Source of the DNA: CAVOJY01 sp963696405
GTDB taxonomy: Bacteria; Chloroflexota; Limnocylindria; Limnocylindrales; CSP1-4
Assembly (NCBI GenBank): GCA_963696405.1
Contig: CAVOJY010000007.1
Coordinates: 352,699 to 416,698, forward strand
Direction of reading: 5' to 3'
Length of the DNA stretch: 64,000 nt
Part shown: positions 26,494 to 36,419 of the stretch, piece after piece
Numbering within the stretch: the stretch's first letter is position 1
Layout of the letters: the number at the start of each line of letters is the position of its first letter
Translations under genes and position numbers: made by a program
The notes under the pieces: model-generated
What the model was told of the DNA's origin: nothing
Databases searched by the model: none
Seen by the model: the letters and a program-made list of their open reading frames with translations, nothing else

Positions 26494-26829
26494 GGTCAGT
26501 CCCGGCCGCAGTCGGCGCGGGAGTCAAGGGTGCTGGTCGCGGGCGGACCACGATCCCGGCTCCGGCTGGTCAGTTCGACCGCCGTGTCGTTGGTGGCCGT
26601 AACAAGGGGACTGCACCGGGAAACGCGTCTCCCCGCGCTCGTTGGGTACGCGATGGACGGCCAGGACGGAGAGGCGTACACTCCGCGGCTGCTTTCAGGG
26701 CTGGGGCGAATTCTGTCCCATCGCACCGTCCCCTTACCCAGCCCACCGCTGGCGGCCGAGGCACGCTCGCTTTCGATGCGCCCTGCCGGATGGGACGCCC
26801 GTCCGGCCACAATCGATCGGAGAACATCG
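26494..26829. other. Intergenic region without a supported gene
   Basis: These ~336 bases separate the TylF-like methyltransferase from a small hypothetical gene. Open frames run through on both strands, but none has family-like sequence, a convincing start signal or consistent amino-acid composition. I see no tRNA or riboswitch motif. Confidence 0.45.
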
Positions 26830-27171
26830 ATGGCCCTCATGGCAGCATCGTTTCCCATTTCGCCCGGCAAGACCGAGGAGTGGAAGCGTTGGATGACCGA
26901 GTTGAATGGACCGCGGCGGCGCGAGTTCATCGCTTCCCGTCAGGCGGCGGGAGTCCGCGAGAGGACGTTCCTGCAGCCCACGCCGATGGGCGACTTCGTC
27001 GTCGTCACGCTCGAGGGTGACGATCCGGACGGCGCCTTCGCGCGGATGACCCGCTCGACCGATGCGTTCACCACCTGGTTCGTCGCCAAGGCCCAGGAGA
27101 TCCACGGCTTCGATCTCACCGCCGTGCCCGAGGGTCCCATGTCCCAGCTCGTGGTCGACTCGGCCGGCTGA
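26830..27171 (+). CDS. Small hypothetical protein, possibly dimeric alpha/beta-barrel-like (DUF6176-like)
   Basis: A 113-residue cytoplasmic protein. The sequence reads ALMAASFPISPGKTEEWKRW, then a basic helix GPRRREFIASRQAAGVRERT, FLQPTPMGDFVVVTLEGDDP and FTTWFVAKAQEIHGFDL. The alternation of a short strand, a long amphipathic helix, and a strand with VVVTLEG resembles single-domain ferredoxin-like proteins such as the ABM or EthD type; DUF6176 is my best guess from pattern alone. ATG 26830 is chosen because the family-like strand starts immediately after it; the open frame extends about 100 codons upstream without any recognisable motif. The function is unknown. Confidence 0.6.
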   Translation: MALMAASFPISPGKTEEWKRWMTELNGPRRREFIASRQAAGVRERTFLQPTPMGDFVVVTLEGDDPDGAFARMTRSTDAFTTWFVAKAQEIHGFDLTAVPEGPMSQLVVDSAG

Positions 27172-27496
27172 CAACAGCACGGTCGGCGCGCTCGGGCTTC
27201 GGGTCACCGCTGCCCGAGCGTCGCCGTTCCGCCCTGATACCTCTTCAGCGCCGTCGTCCGCCGCCCGTGGGCGGCTGGGCACGCGCCACATCTGTTCACC
27301 CGACAGTCGAACGGAGGCTCGCCAATGAGCGCACTCGGAAGCGTGGCGCCAGCAGCGCGCCCGGCAGTCGCCCACCAATGCGAACGTCGGGTCTGCGGAC
27401 CTGCACCGGGCATCCCTGTCGTCTTCAGGTTCGGTGGCCAGGATGCCAGCGGCGCCCAGTCGAGTGTCGATCATCCGGACACGTCGGCGTCGACCG
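27172..27496. other. Intergenic region without a supported gene
   Basis: About 325 bases lie between two small genes. Several open frames cross it on both strands, but they look like shadows (Arg/Ser/Ala-rich, no motif). No RNA element was recognised. Confidence 0.4.
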
Positions 27497-28123
27497 ATGA
27501 CTGACGGCCTCACCGTCGCCGCCGCTCTTCTGGTGGCCGGCCCGGTGCTGGGCGCGGTCGGCTTGTCCAGCCCGGCCCTGTTCCGCGTCTGGACGGCGCC
27601 TCGGGACGAGCACCTGGCCACCGTCCGAGCACACCGCCATGCCTGGATGCTGGCCAACGCCGGGTTCACCATTGCCGCCGTCGTCACGGCCGCGGGGCTC
27701 GCCGTCCTCGCGGGATCCCTGGACGTGGATGAGGGTCGAAGGGCTGTCCTGGCCGCCACCACCGTCGTCTACGCAATCGCGGGGACGCTCTGGTGTGCCG
27801 TTGTGGCCATCCGGACCCGGACCACCCCGGCCCTCGCCGAGATGGTGGCGGCAGGCACTCCAACGGAGCCCGCCGAGACCCTGCTCGGCGCCGCGATCGG
27901 CGGGCTGTTCGCCGCCTTCACCCTTGCGACCGGCGCATCGCTCGTCGCGCTCGGCATGACGCTCGCGCTGGGCGGCGGTGTCGCGGCCCCCGTGGCCTGG
28001 CTCGCCACGCTGATCGCGGCGCTCATCGTCGCCCGCTTCCTCGCGTCCGGAGACGCCATCCCGGCGTTCCTCTACTTCCCAACGCTGATCATCGGCCTCG
28101 CCCTGCTGTTCGGCTGGACCTGA
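27497..28123 (+). CDS. Small multi-spanning membrane protein of unknown function
   Basis: A 208-residue protein with six probable membrane helices: LTVAAALLVAGPVLGAVG near the N-terminus, ANAGFTIAAVVTAAGLAVLAG, AATTVVYAIAGTLWCAVVAI, AAIGGLFAAFTLATGASLVALG, a long hydrophobic VAWLATLIAALIVARFLA, and a final PAFLYFPTLIIGLALLFGW. Between helices 1 and 2 there is VWTAPRDEHLATVRAHRHAW, a conserved-looking loop. I recognise no family. The start is ATG 27497, just before the first helix; an upstream GTG at 27434 would add 21 basic residues without similarity. It is followed by ~297 bases (28124-28420) with no supported gene. Confidence 0.65.
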   Translation: MTDGLTVAAALLVAGPVLGAVGLSSPALFRVWTAPRDEHLATVRAHRHAWMLANAGFTIAAVVTAAGLAVLAGSLDVDEGRRAVLAATTVVYAIAGTLWCAVVAIRTRTTPALAEMVAAGTPTEPAETLLGAAIGGLFAAFTLATGASLVALGMTLALGGGVAAPVAWLATLIAALIVARFLASGDAIPAFLYFPTLIIGLALLFGWT

Positions 28124-28420
28124 GGCTGGCAGCCGGGTCGCCTGCCGGACCCGGCCCCATGACGCGGCGAGCCCCCGGCTAGCCCTGTCAGTCTGGCCCC
28201 GGCGGGCTCCGAACTGCCGATGAGGTAGAGCACTTCCCGGCGAAGGCTGGCCCCGACACAGCGGTTGGGCTGGCCGGCATCGCCGGGATCGTCGTCCGCC
28301 TGTGGCGAGGGGCCGGGGCGAGGCTACGGGCGGCGCTTACCGTGGCCTACTCCTAGCCAGAGCCCTAGACTGGACGCCTCAGCGAGCATCCCTCACGCGA
28401 GCGCAGGAAGGAGACCGGCG

Positions 28421-28690
28421 ATGAGTCTGACCTCATACGCCTGCCCCAAGTGCGGGGGACGGATGGGGACGTATGAGCGCAGCGGTATCCACGTCGATCA
28501 GTGCCCGGATTGCCGAGGGATCTTCCTCGACCTCGGCGAGCTGGAGCGACTGATCGACGCCGAGGGCGGTGGGTGGTCAGGCCGGGTTGGGCCGCCGAGC
28601 GACCTGCTCGCAGATGACGACGCGAAACACGAGGGGACAGGGCCTGGCGCATCGGCAGCCAGGACAATCCTCGACCTCATCTCGGAGTGA
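28421..28690 (+). CDS. zf-TFIIB domain zinc-ribbon protein
   Basis: An 89-residue protein with one zinc ribbon. The pairs C8-x2-C11 (YACPKCGGRM) and C28-x2-C31 (DQCPDCRGIFLDLGELERL) match the zf-TFIIB family, in which the second knuckle is followed by GIWLD.GEL. The tail is acidic and Gly/Asp-rich without structure cues. Such small proteins are common in bacteria; their role is not established, although nucleic-acid or protein binding is usually assumed. ATG 28421 is set by the AGGAAGGAG ribosome-binding site at 28404-28412. The upstream in-frame extension shows no motif. Confidence 0.85.
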   Translation: MSLTSYACPKCGGRMGTYERSGIHVDQCPDCRGIFLDLGELERLIDAEGGGWSGRVGPPSDLLADDDAKHEGTGPGASAARTILDLISE

Positions 28691-28884
28691 GCCCCGCACC
28701 TAAGAAGGGGGCCGTCAATCGGGTCCTCCTCACTAGCCGCCCCCTCCAGCTTGCGCCTACCGAGCCCCGACCCGCCCCGTTTGGCGCTCCCGCCAGAGCG
28801 GAGTCGACGGCCCCGACACGGCGGCTCGAGCTGGCCGGGGGGACGGGATCGTCGCCGCGTGGCGGGACGGGGTGAACTACGGGC

Positions 28885-29553
28885 CTAACGCGGCGGTCCA
28901 GGGCGATCGTCCTCGAGGGCGCGTCGCCCACGAGGCGAGAGGACGTAGACGCCCCGCTCGACGCGCTCGAACCAGCCGTAGACGTTCGCTTGCAGGATGC
29001 GACCCGCGTGCGGCACGTCGCCCCCGGCGCGGATTGCCCGCAGCGTTGCCGGACCGGCGTCGAGCCGGGCGGCGCAGCGCAGGGCCTCCTGCCGGTACGC
29101 GGTCATGATGGGACGCCGCACGGAGCCCCCGCAGGTCGGATCGCCGACCCGTCGGCGGTGCTCATCGAGCAGCCGGGCCGTCCGTCCCCGGCTCTTGCGC
29201 GGGCGGTACGGCAGCGGATCCAGCACCTCCTCGACACGTTCGTTGGCGATCACGATGAGCCCCAGACCGAGGCGACGGCAGAGCGTCCGGACGGCGGCGG
29301 GTCGGCGCGGCCACGCTCCCACGGCGAGGTAGACGGCATCGGTCAAGGCGAGCCGGTCGATGCCCTGCAGGACGAGCGCCAGCCCGAACACCCGCTTCAG
29401 CTCCACCACCACCGGCGGTTCCTCGTCCCGGACGCCGACAACGTCGCAGCCCATGATCTCGCCCTTGACGGTGTAGCCCTGAGCCTCCAACAGGGCCTTC
29501 ACCGGTCCGTACAGCGCGGCCTCGGGCGGGGCGGCGGTTCGCGACGCGTTCAC
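28885..29553 (-). CDS. DUF2161 family protein with PD-(D/E)XK-like nuclease fold
   Basis: A 222-residue protein matching the DUF2161 family, annotated as putative phosphodiesterases. The first part, ALYGPVKALLEAQGYTVKGEIMGCDVVGV, then EPPVVVELKRVFGLALVLQGIDRLAL, shows the nuclease core: D37 in GCDVV and E51-x-K53 in VELK. Further on are TDAVYLAVGAW and RLGLGLIVI, then a basic loop and a helical C-terminal region with a winged-helix feel (ATLRAIRAG...YGWFERVERGVYVLSPRG). No partner genes for restriction or defence are visible, so a housekeeping or repair role is as likely. It starts at GTG 29553. Confidence 0.8.
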   Translation of the reverse strand: MNASRTAAPPEAALYGPVKALLEAQGYTVKGEIMGCDVVGVRDEEPPVVVELKRVFGLALVLQGIDRLALTDAVYLAVGAWPRRPAAVRTLCRRLGLGLIVIANERVEEVLDPLPYRPRKSRGRTARLLDEHRRRVGDPTCGGSVRRPIMTAYRQEALRCAARLDAGPATLRAIRAGGDVPHAGRILQANVYGWFERVERGVYVLSPRGRRALEDDRPGPPR

Positions 29554-29881
29554 CGGGTTAGCGTGCCACGGGGGCGACCGTCATGAGCGGCGATCCCGCA
29601 GCCCGCCGGCCCTGAGGTACGGGCCTCGACTGGGCTGGACGGACACCATTCCGCGATCGTGCGGGCGGGCGACGCAACGCCTGTCGTCCGAGCGCGCCGG
29701 TCAGCAGTCGAAGGCGAACCAGCACCTGTCGTTGCGCAACCGCTGGTCGTCGAGCACGAGTTCCCGGATCCCGCCGGGAAGCTGGGCACGCTGCCACTGA
29801 CACTCCCGGCGGCCGGCCTCCTCGCGCTCGCCCTCGGCAGCCGCCGCACGTGCAGCCTTGATCGCGTATGAGGGCAGCGCC
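29554..29881. other. Intergenic region without a clear gene
   Basis: About 328 bases lie between two minus-strand genes. On the minus strand one frame ends (TGA at 29701-29703) in a plausible-looking peptide with LPGGIRELVLDDQRLRN and WFAFDC. It has no in-frame ATG, GTG or TTG near its beginning, just after the upstream stop. It could be a broken small gene or read-through tail of the oxidoreductase gene. Nothing else is recognised. Confidence 0.35.
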
Positions 29882-30898
29882 TCAGACGTGGGGCGCGACG
29901 CCCTCGGCGAGCTGCTGCATCAGCTCCACCTGCGCGTCGAACTCGAGGAGCGGGAAGTGGCTCCGTGCGACGAACTCGATGGGCACCCCCGCCTGCTTCT
30001 GGATGTCGAGCAGGCCCTCGAAGAGCTCGTCGGGGGTCCCGGCGAACGTCGCCCGGTTCTTCACCAGCTCATCATCCGGGCGATTGAACGGTGGCGGGGA
30101 CGGCGGCGGGAGCGGCCGCGTCGCCGAGGCCTCCATGTCGGAGTATTTCCACTGCATCGCCCACAGCGCGTCCCGGTAGCGGGCGAGCGCCTCCGCGCGC
30201 GAGGCGCCGGGCAGCAGCACCGAGTAGTGGATGAACCGGAAGCTCGCCGGGTCGCGGCCGATGCGCTCGCACTCGTCAAGGACCCAGCGCACCTGCTCGA
30301 CGAACTTCTCGGCCGGGGCGTTCGCGAAGATCCCGTCGGCCAGGCGCGCGGCGCGGCGGATCGCGGGCTCCGCGCTACCGCCGACGAGCACCGGGATTGG
30401 CGTCGACGGCCTGGGCCGGACGGCGAGCGTCGGGAGGTCGAACACGGCGCCCTGGTGCGTGAACGGCTCGCCGTTCCACGCCTGCGGGAGGATCCGGAGG
30501 ATCTCGTCCATGGCCGCGCCGCGACGGCGCACGTCGGCGCCCAGCCCGATGAACTCCACTTCGGACCAGCCGAGTCCAAGGCCCAGGATCAGCCGGCCGT
30601 GGCTGAGCAGCTGGACCGTCGCCGCATCCTCCGCCAGGCGGAGCGGGTGGTACATCGGCGCGAGGACGACACCCGTGCCGAGCTCGATCCGCGACGTTGC
30701 CTGCGCGAGCGCTGCGCCGACGACGAGGAGCGAGGGCATGTACCCGTCATCGACGAAGTGGTGTTCGGTCGTCCAGACCGACGTGAAGCCGAGCCGCTCC
30801 GCCTCGACAGCCAGGCGGACCGTCTCGTCGTAGGCCCGCGTCCAGTCGGTCTCGCCCGGTCGAAGCTGCGCGCTGAGAAGTCCAAATCCGAGTCCCAT
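29882..30898 (-). CDS. Luciferase-like (LLM) flavin/F420-dependent oxidoreductase
   Basis: A 338-residue TIM-barrel oxidoreductase of the bacterial luciferase-like family. Recognisable parts are LGFTSVWTTEHHFVDDGY (active-site region), GTGVVLAPMYHPLRLAEDAATVQLLSHGRLILGLGLGW (the strongest family block), and VRPRPSTPIPVLVGGSAEPAIRRAARLADGIFA. The last is the cofactor-phosphate loop typical of F420 or FMN users. The C-terminal section includes FAGTPDELFEGLLD. Which cofactor and substrate are used cannot be read. ATG 30898 is chosen since the barrel begins at MGLGFGLL; the longer frame upstream shows no similarity. It is a single gene with no operon partner in the same direction close by. Confidence 0.85.
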   Translation of the reverse strand: MGLGFGLLSAQLRPGETDWTRAYDETVRLAVEAERLGFTSVWTTEHHFVDDGYMPSLLVVGAALAQATSRIELGTGVVLAPMYHPLRLAEDAATVQLLSHGRLILGLGLGWSEVEFIGLGADVRRRGAAMDEILRILPQAWNGEPFTHQGAVFDLPTLAVRPRPSTPIPVLVGGSAEPAIRRAARLADGIFANAPAEKFVEQVRWVLDECERIGRDPASFRFIHYSVLLPGASRAEALARYRDALWAMQWKYSDMEASATRPLPPPSPPPFNRPDDELVKNRATFAGTPDELFEGLLDIQKQAGVPIEFVARSHFPLLEFDAQVELMQQLAEGVAPHV

Positions 30899-31051
30899 GG
30901 TTGCCGACGATAGCAGCCAACACGCCTCAGAGGCACCCGTCCGGCCCGCCGGTCGCCTGCGTGCAACTGGTCCACGGTGGTGCAATCGCGGCGGCCTTTG
31001 ACCGGGGGATCTGGTTGCCGCCCTGGTTCGCTGGCACGGAACCCAAACGAA

Positions 31052-31078
31052 GGCCCCTCCGTTGCTCCCGGAGGGGCC
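31052..31078 (-). terminator. Hairpin terminator downstream of tRNA-Pro
   Basis: A perfect 9-bp stem, GGCCCCTCC (31052-31060) and GGAGGGGCC (31070-31078), encloses a 9-base loop. On the minus strand it lies 17 bases after the tRNA CCA end and is followed by TTCGTTTGG, a weak U-rich tract. This suits a factor-independent terminator for the gpsA-tRNA transcript. It could work in both directions, since CCCTTTCG follows on the plus strand. Confidence 0.7.
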
Positions 31079-31094
31079 CTTTCGTGCTAGGGTT

Positions 31095-32228
<1,134 letters not shown>

Positions 32229-32232
<4 letters not shown>

Positions 32233-33842
32233 GGCCGCGCCCTGGTCCGTCCGCGCCCGCGCCCTCGAGTGGGCGCGCCCCCACGTGAGCGCTTTCGCTC
32301 GACCTGGGCGCGCGAGCGTGTGCGGAAGACAAGGCGGAGCGGCGTGCCCCGGAAGTCGAACGCCTCGCGGACCCGGTTCTCGAGGTACCGCTCGTAACTG
32401 AAGTGGATGGCCCCGGCGTCGCTGACGAAGAAGACGAACGTGGGTGGCGCCACGGATGCCTGGGTCGCGTAGAAGACCTTCGGTCGCCGCCCGCGCACGG
32501 CCGGCGGCGCCTGGCGGAAGGTGGCCTCTGCGACGAGCCGGTTGAGGTCCGCCGTCGGGACGCGCCGGCGGTGCTCCGCCGCGATCTCGAGCGCAGCCTC
32601 CAGGACTCGCGAGCACCGCTGGCCGGTCTTCGCGCTGATGGCAATGACGGGGGCGAACGAGACGAAGGGCACCTCCTGGCGGATTCGGGCGACGTACTCG
32701 TCGAAGGTGTCGGGATCCTTCTCCACGAGGTCCCACTTGTTGAGGGCGAGGATGAGTCCCTTCCCCTCCTCGACCACGTAGCCGGCGACGTGGGCGTCCT
32801 GGCGGGTGAGCCCCTCGACGGCGTCCACGAGCAGGACGGCGACGTCGGCCCGGCCGATGGCCCGGAGGGCGCGAAGGGCGGAGAACCGGTCGGCAGGCTC
32901 GGAGCGGGCGACGGCGCCGCGGCGGCGGAGCCCGGCGGTGTCGATGAGGGTAACGTCCCGGCCGTCCCACGTGATCGACGTGTCGATGGCGTCGCGCGTG
33001 GTCCCCGGGATCTCGCTCACGATCATCCGTTCCTCGCCGAGGAGCGCGTTCAGGAGCGACGACTTGCCGACGTTGGGGCGTCCGACGATGGCGACCGCTA
33101 TGGGCCGTTGCCCGAGCGCCCGGTCTCGCTCTACCTGGCGGTCCCAGGCGGCTTCGGCCTCGCCGGCCCCGGCTCCAGCCCCACCAGGCTCGCCCTCCCC
33201 TCCCACCCCGGCAGCGGCGCGCTCCTCGGCCAGCTCCGCGGCGAACTCCGCCTCGGCCTCGGCTTCCTCCTCGGCCGCCTCGCGCCGTAACAGCTCCAGT
33301 TCCACCTCGCTCACCGGGGGCAGCGCATCGACCACCGCGTCGAGCAGGTCGCCGGTTCCGCGGCCGTGAAGGGCACTCACATGGTGGGTCTGCGCCCAGC
33401 CCAGGCGGTGGAACTCGGCGCCGTCGTACTCGCGGCGGACGTTGTCCGCCTTGTTCACCGCGACCACGACCGGCACCGACGCTCTCCGCAGCAGTTCGGC
33501 GGCCTCGAGGTCCCCGGGCGTCTCTCCGGCGGAGGAGTCCACCACGAAGAGAATGAGGTCGGCCTCCGCGATGGCGATGCGAGCCTGGTCCTGGACCTTC
33601 GCCTCGATGGGATCGCCGGGGCGGCGCTCCAGCCCGCCGGTGTCCACGACGACGAACCGTCGCCCATTCCACTCGCCCTCGCCATACAGCCGGTCGCGGG
33701 TGGTGCGGGCGCGGTCCTCGACGATGGCGGTGCGGGACCCGACGATGCGGTTGAAGAGGGTGCTCTTGCCCACGTTCGGCCGCCCCACGACGGCGACTAT
33801 CGGGAGCCCCGAGATCGACCCTCGTCCAGTCCCCCCGGCCAC
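32229..33842 (-). CDS. der: Ribosome-assembly GTPase Der (EngA)
   Basis: A tandem-GTPase needed for 50S ribosome maturation, 537 residues. G domain 1: GRPNVGKST at 20-28, DTGG at 67-70, NKAD at 130-133. G domain 2: a second GRPNVGKSS starting at residue 254, DTAGL and NKWDL, followed by the KH-like domain with KVFYATQ and PPTFVFFVSD. The protein is ~90 residues longer than typical (~440). The excess is a Glu/Ala then Gly/Ala-rich linker between the G domains (about 186-247) and a basic Arg/Gly-rich C-terminal tail. It is translationally coupled to gpsA by an ATGA overlap. Confidence 0.95.
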
Positions 33843-33843
33843 G

Positions 33844-34839
33844 TCAGCGGCCAGCCGATCCCACGGCGGCCTGGCTGGCTGTCTCCTGCCGGGCCGGCTC
33901 GGAGATCGAGGTCGTGCGGTGAGCGGTGGTGGCGGCGCCCTCGAGCGCAGCCTCGGCCAGCTCCGCCGCCCGCGCCCTGGTCTCCGGTGTCCCGGCCACT
34001 TCGTACACGCGTCGTGCGACGGCCCGCAGGTCCTCGATCGGCGTTGACGTGCCGCCGGTGATCCCGATCACCTCGGCTCCGCCGAGCACCGACCCGTCCC
34101 CGAGGTCTGTGGCCGACTCGATCTGGACGACGGGCGTGCCCGCCAGCTCGCACAGGCGGGTCAGCTCTTTCGTGTTCGCGCTCCGGTGTCCCCCGACCAC
34201 GACCATGAAGTCCACCGCCTGCGCGGTTTCAAGGGTGTCCTGCTGGCGGCGGACCGTCACCGGACAGATGGTGTTCACGATCTTCAGCTCGTGGCAACGG
34301 CTCACGAGGTACGCCGCGAGCTGCTCGAACTTCCAGGGTGGCTGCGTGCTCTGGCTGATGAGCGCCATGCGCTTGGTACGAGGGATGTGCTCCCATTCCT
34401 CTTCGTCGTCCACCACGATGGAGTCGGGCGCGAAGCCCCGCAGGCCGATCACCTCGGGATGCGTGGGAGTACCGAGAAGGACGATCGTGTAGCCCTCCTC
34501 GACGAGCTTTGCCAGCTCACGGTGCTCCTGCGTCACCCAGCTGCAGGTACCGTCGATGACCTCCAGGCCGCGGCTCCGTGCGCGCTCCATGACCTCCGGG
34601 GAAACGCCGTGCGCGCGGATCACGACGGCGGCGCCGCTCTCCACCTCGTCGAGCGTGCCGGCCGTGTGGACGCCGTGCGACTCGAGCTGGGCGATCACGC
34701 CTTCGTTGTGCACGACGTGGCCGAGGGTATGCGTCGGCTTCCCCTCCGCGGCGGCGGTCCGGGCATGGTCGATCGCCTCCCGCACCCCGTAGCAGAACCC
34801 GGTGCGCCTGGCGATGATGACGTTTCGGACGGCTGGCAT
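33844..34839 (-). CDS. ispH: 4-hydroxy-3-methylbut-2-enyl diphosphate reductase
   Basis: The last enzyme of the non-mevalonate (MEP) isoprenoid pathway, an iron-sulfur reductase that makes IPP and DMAPP. Three cluster-ligating cysteines are visible at C16 (RTGFCYGV), C99 (DGTCSWV) and C192 (NTICPVT). HPEV at 127-130 supplies the catalytic Glu129. TLGHVVHNEGVIAQL, AHGVSPEVMERA, and GGTSTPIEDL near the C-terminus match the family. The last ~45 residues form an Ala/Thr/Ser-rich extension. Together with dxs at 44.7 kb it shows that the organism uses the MEP pathway. It is 6 bases downstream of cmk. Confidence 0.96.
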   Translation of the reverse strand: MPAVRNVIIARRTGFCYGVREAIDHARTAAAEGKPTHTLGHVVHNEGVIAQLESHGVHTAGTLDEVESGAAVVIRAHGVSPEVMERARSRGLEVIDGTCSWVTQEHRELAKLVEEGYTIVLLGTPTHPEVIGLRGFAPDSIVVDDEEEWEHIPRTKRMALISQSTQPPWKFEQLAAYLVSRCHELKIVNTICPVTVRRQQDTLETAQAVDFMVVVGGHRSANTKELTRLCELAGTPVVQIESATDLGDGSVLGGAEVIGITGGTSTPIEDLRAVARRVYEVAGTPETRARAAELAEAALEGAATTAHRTTSISEPARQETASQAAVGSAGR

Positions 34840-34845
34840 GGCCCC

Positions 34846-35589
34846 CTAGTATCGCACCAGCCCGCGGAGCGGATGGTGCGGCGGCCAGCCGTGGGCCGCG
34901 TCCTCGACTTCGCGGACGGCGGCGACGACGGCGTCCACGGTCCCGGCCAGCGTCAGCGAGTCGGTCATCACGACGAGGGCGTCCGGCGGGATCCGGAGCG
35001 GCGCGGTGGCACGGGTCGAATCGATGCCGTCACGGCGGCGCAGGTCGGCGAGGATCTCCGCCTCCTCGGGGCCCCCGGGGGCGATCTCGCGTTCCAGGCA
35101 GCGGCGCCGGGCGCGCTCCTCGACCGACGCGTCGAGGTAGATCTTGAGGTCCGCGTCGGGGAGCACGACGGTGCCGATGTCGCGCCCCGCCATGATGATC
35201 CCGCCGTCGGCGGCGAGGTCGCGCTGCGGGGGGAGGAGAGCGGAGCGGACCTCCAGCTGGCGCGCCACCTCGCTCACGACCTTGTCGACGGCCGCCTCGC
35301 GCGACTTCTCGGTGACGTCCGCGCCGTCGGCGATCACCCGCGTGTACCGGCCCTGCCGGTCGGCGGCGAGGCCGACCCGGGGGACGAGCTTCGCCAGCGC
35401 CGGCCCGTCGCCGAGCGCGACTCGACGGCGAAGCGCCAGGAGGGCCACTGCGCGGTAGAACAGGCCGGTGTCGCAGAAGCGATACCCGAGGCGCCCCGCG
35501 GCGCCCGAGCCGACGGAGCTCTTGCCGGACGAGGCGGGGCCGTCCAGCGCGACCACGAGGCCGTCTCCTCGACCATCCCGAGACGTCAT
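34846..35589 (-). CDS. cmk: Cytidylate kinase
   Basis: This enzyme phosphorylates CMP/dCMP to the diphosphates. In 247 residues it shows the P-loop GPASSGKS (17-24), the substrate-binding YRFCDTGLFYRAVALLAL, IIMAGRDIGTVVLPDADLKIYLDAS (GRDIG...P.A..K..L.A motif) and the LID region ERARRRCLE. The usual second-position S.R..P region is represented by DSTRATAPLRIPPDALVVMTD. It is the first minus-strand gene after the divergent methyltransferase, 71 bases away. A promoter for the cmk-ispH-der-gpsA-tRNA unit should lie there. Confidence 0.95.
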   Translation of the reverse strand: MTSRDGRGDGLVVALDGPASSGKSSVGSGAAGRLGYRFCDTGLFYRAVALLALRRRVALGDGPALAKLVPRVGLAADRQGRYTRVIADGADVTEKSREAAVDKVVSEVARQLEVRSALLPPQRDLAADGGIIMAGRDIGTVVLPDADLKIYLDASVEERARRRCLEREIAPGGPEEAEILADLRRRDGIDSTRATAPLRIPPDALVVMTDSLTLAGTVDAVVAAVREVEDAAHGWPPHHPLRGLVRY

Positions 35590-35660
35590 CTCCCTCCCCT
35601 GTCCCCCACCTGCTACGGTTGGCCGCGCCGCACGCCCGTGTCGAAAGGGTAGCCGAAGCC

Positions 35661-36419
35661 ATGAACCCCTGGGAGCGCTTCTTCAACGCCCACGCCGGCC
35701 GGTACATGGACGAGCCGTTCACACGCGGGACGACCGGCGAGGTCGATTTCCTCGTGCAAGAGCTCGTCCTTGCCCCCGGAGCGTCCATCGTCGACGTCGG
35801 GTGCGGCACCGGCCGCCACGCGGTCGAGCTCGCCCGCCGGGGCTTCCGGGCGACCGGGGTCGACATCTCGGAGGGCATGCTGGCCGAGGCACGGGAGGCA
35901 GCAAGGGCGGCCGGGGTGTCGGTCGAGCTGATCCACGCGGATGCGACGACGTGGGTGGCTCCCCGGCTCTTCGACGCCGCGGTCTGCCTCTGCGAGGGGG
36001 CCTTCTCGCTCCTCGGGGCGGAGCGCGACCCCGACGACCACGACCGCGCGGTCCTCCGGTCGATCCATGGCGCCCTTCGCCCCGGCGCGCCGTTCGTGCT
36101 GACCGCCCTCAACGCCTTCCGGCTCATCCGCGCCATGTCCGACGAGGACGTCGCGAGCGGCCGCTTCGACCCGCTGATGTTCATCGAGAGCTACGAGATC
36201 GAGACGGAGGGACCGGATGGCCCTCTTCGCATCCCCGTCCGGGAGCGGTCCTACCTGCCGCGCGACCTCGTGCGGATCGTCGAGGAGTCCGGTTTCCTCG
36301 TGGAGCAGGTCTGGGGCGGGACGGCAGGTGACTGGGGCAGGCGGTCGCTCCGCCTCGACGAGTACGAGATCATGGTCGTGGCGCGACGCCCCGGAGACGG
36401 CGAACCTCGGCGGGGGTGA
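35661..36419 (+). CDS. Class I SAM-dependent methyltransferase of unknown substrate
   Basis: A 252-residue methyltransferase. The SAM site reads SIVDVGCGTGRHAVELARRG; next are ATGVDISEGMLAEAR (acidic end of strand 2), IHADATTW, and a variant CLCEGAFSLLG where the usual post-motif IV segment lies. GALRPGAPFVLTALN follows. Family members of this kind often begin with W-x-x-F-F...Y, as in WERFFNAHAGRYM here, so ATG 35661 is chosen over the upstream GTG at 35619. The tail with SYLPRDLVRIVEESGFLVEQVWGG completes the fold. It is the only plus-strand gene within the 31-58 kb block, and its 3' end overlaps the converging rluB part by 50 bases. Confidence 0.8.
   Translation: MNPWERFFNAHAGRYMDEPFTRGTTGEVDFLVQELVLAPGASIVDVGCGTGRHAVELARRGFRATGVDISEGMLAEAREAARAAGVSVELIHADATTWVAPRLFDAAVCLCEGAFSLLGAERDPDDHDRAVLRSIHGALRPGAPFVLTALNAFRLIRAMSDEDVASGRFDPLMFIESYEIETEGPDGPLRIPVRERSYLPRDLVRIVEESGFLVEQVWGGTAGDWGRRSLRLDEYEIMVVARRPGDGEPRRG

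Noticed and set aside
28885..29553. Restriction or defence island suggested by the PD-(D/E)XK-like DUF2161 protein
   Set aside because: No methyltransferase, helicase or other defence partner lies nearby; the single gene does not support a system.
29701..29875. Small minus-strand peptide ending WFAFDC
   Set aside because: Plausible composition, but no usable start codon and no recognised family; kept only as a note on the intergenic stretch.
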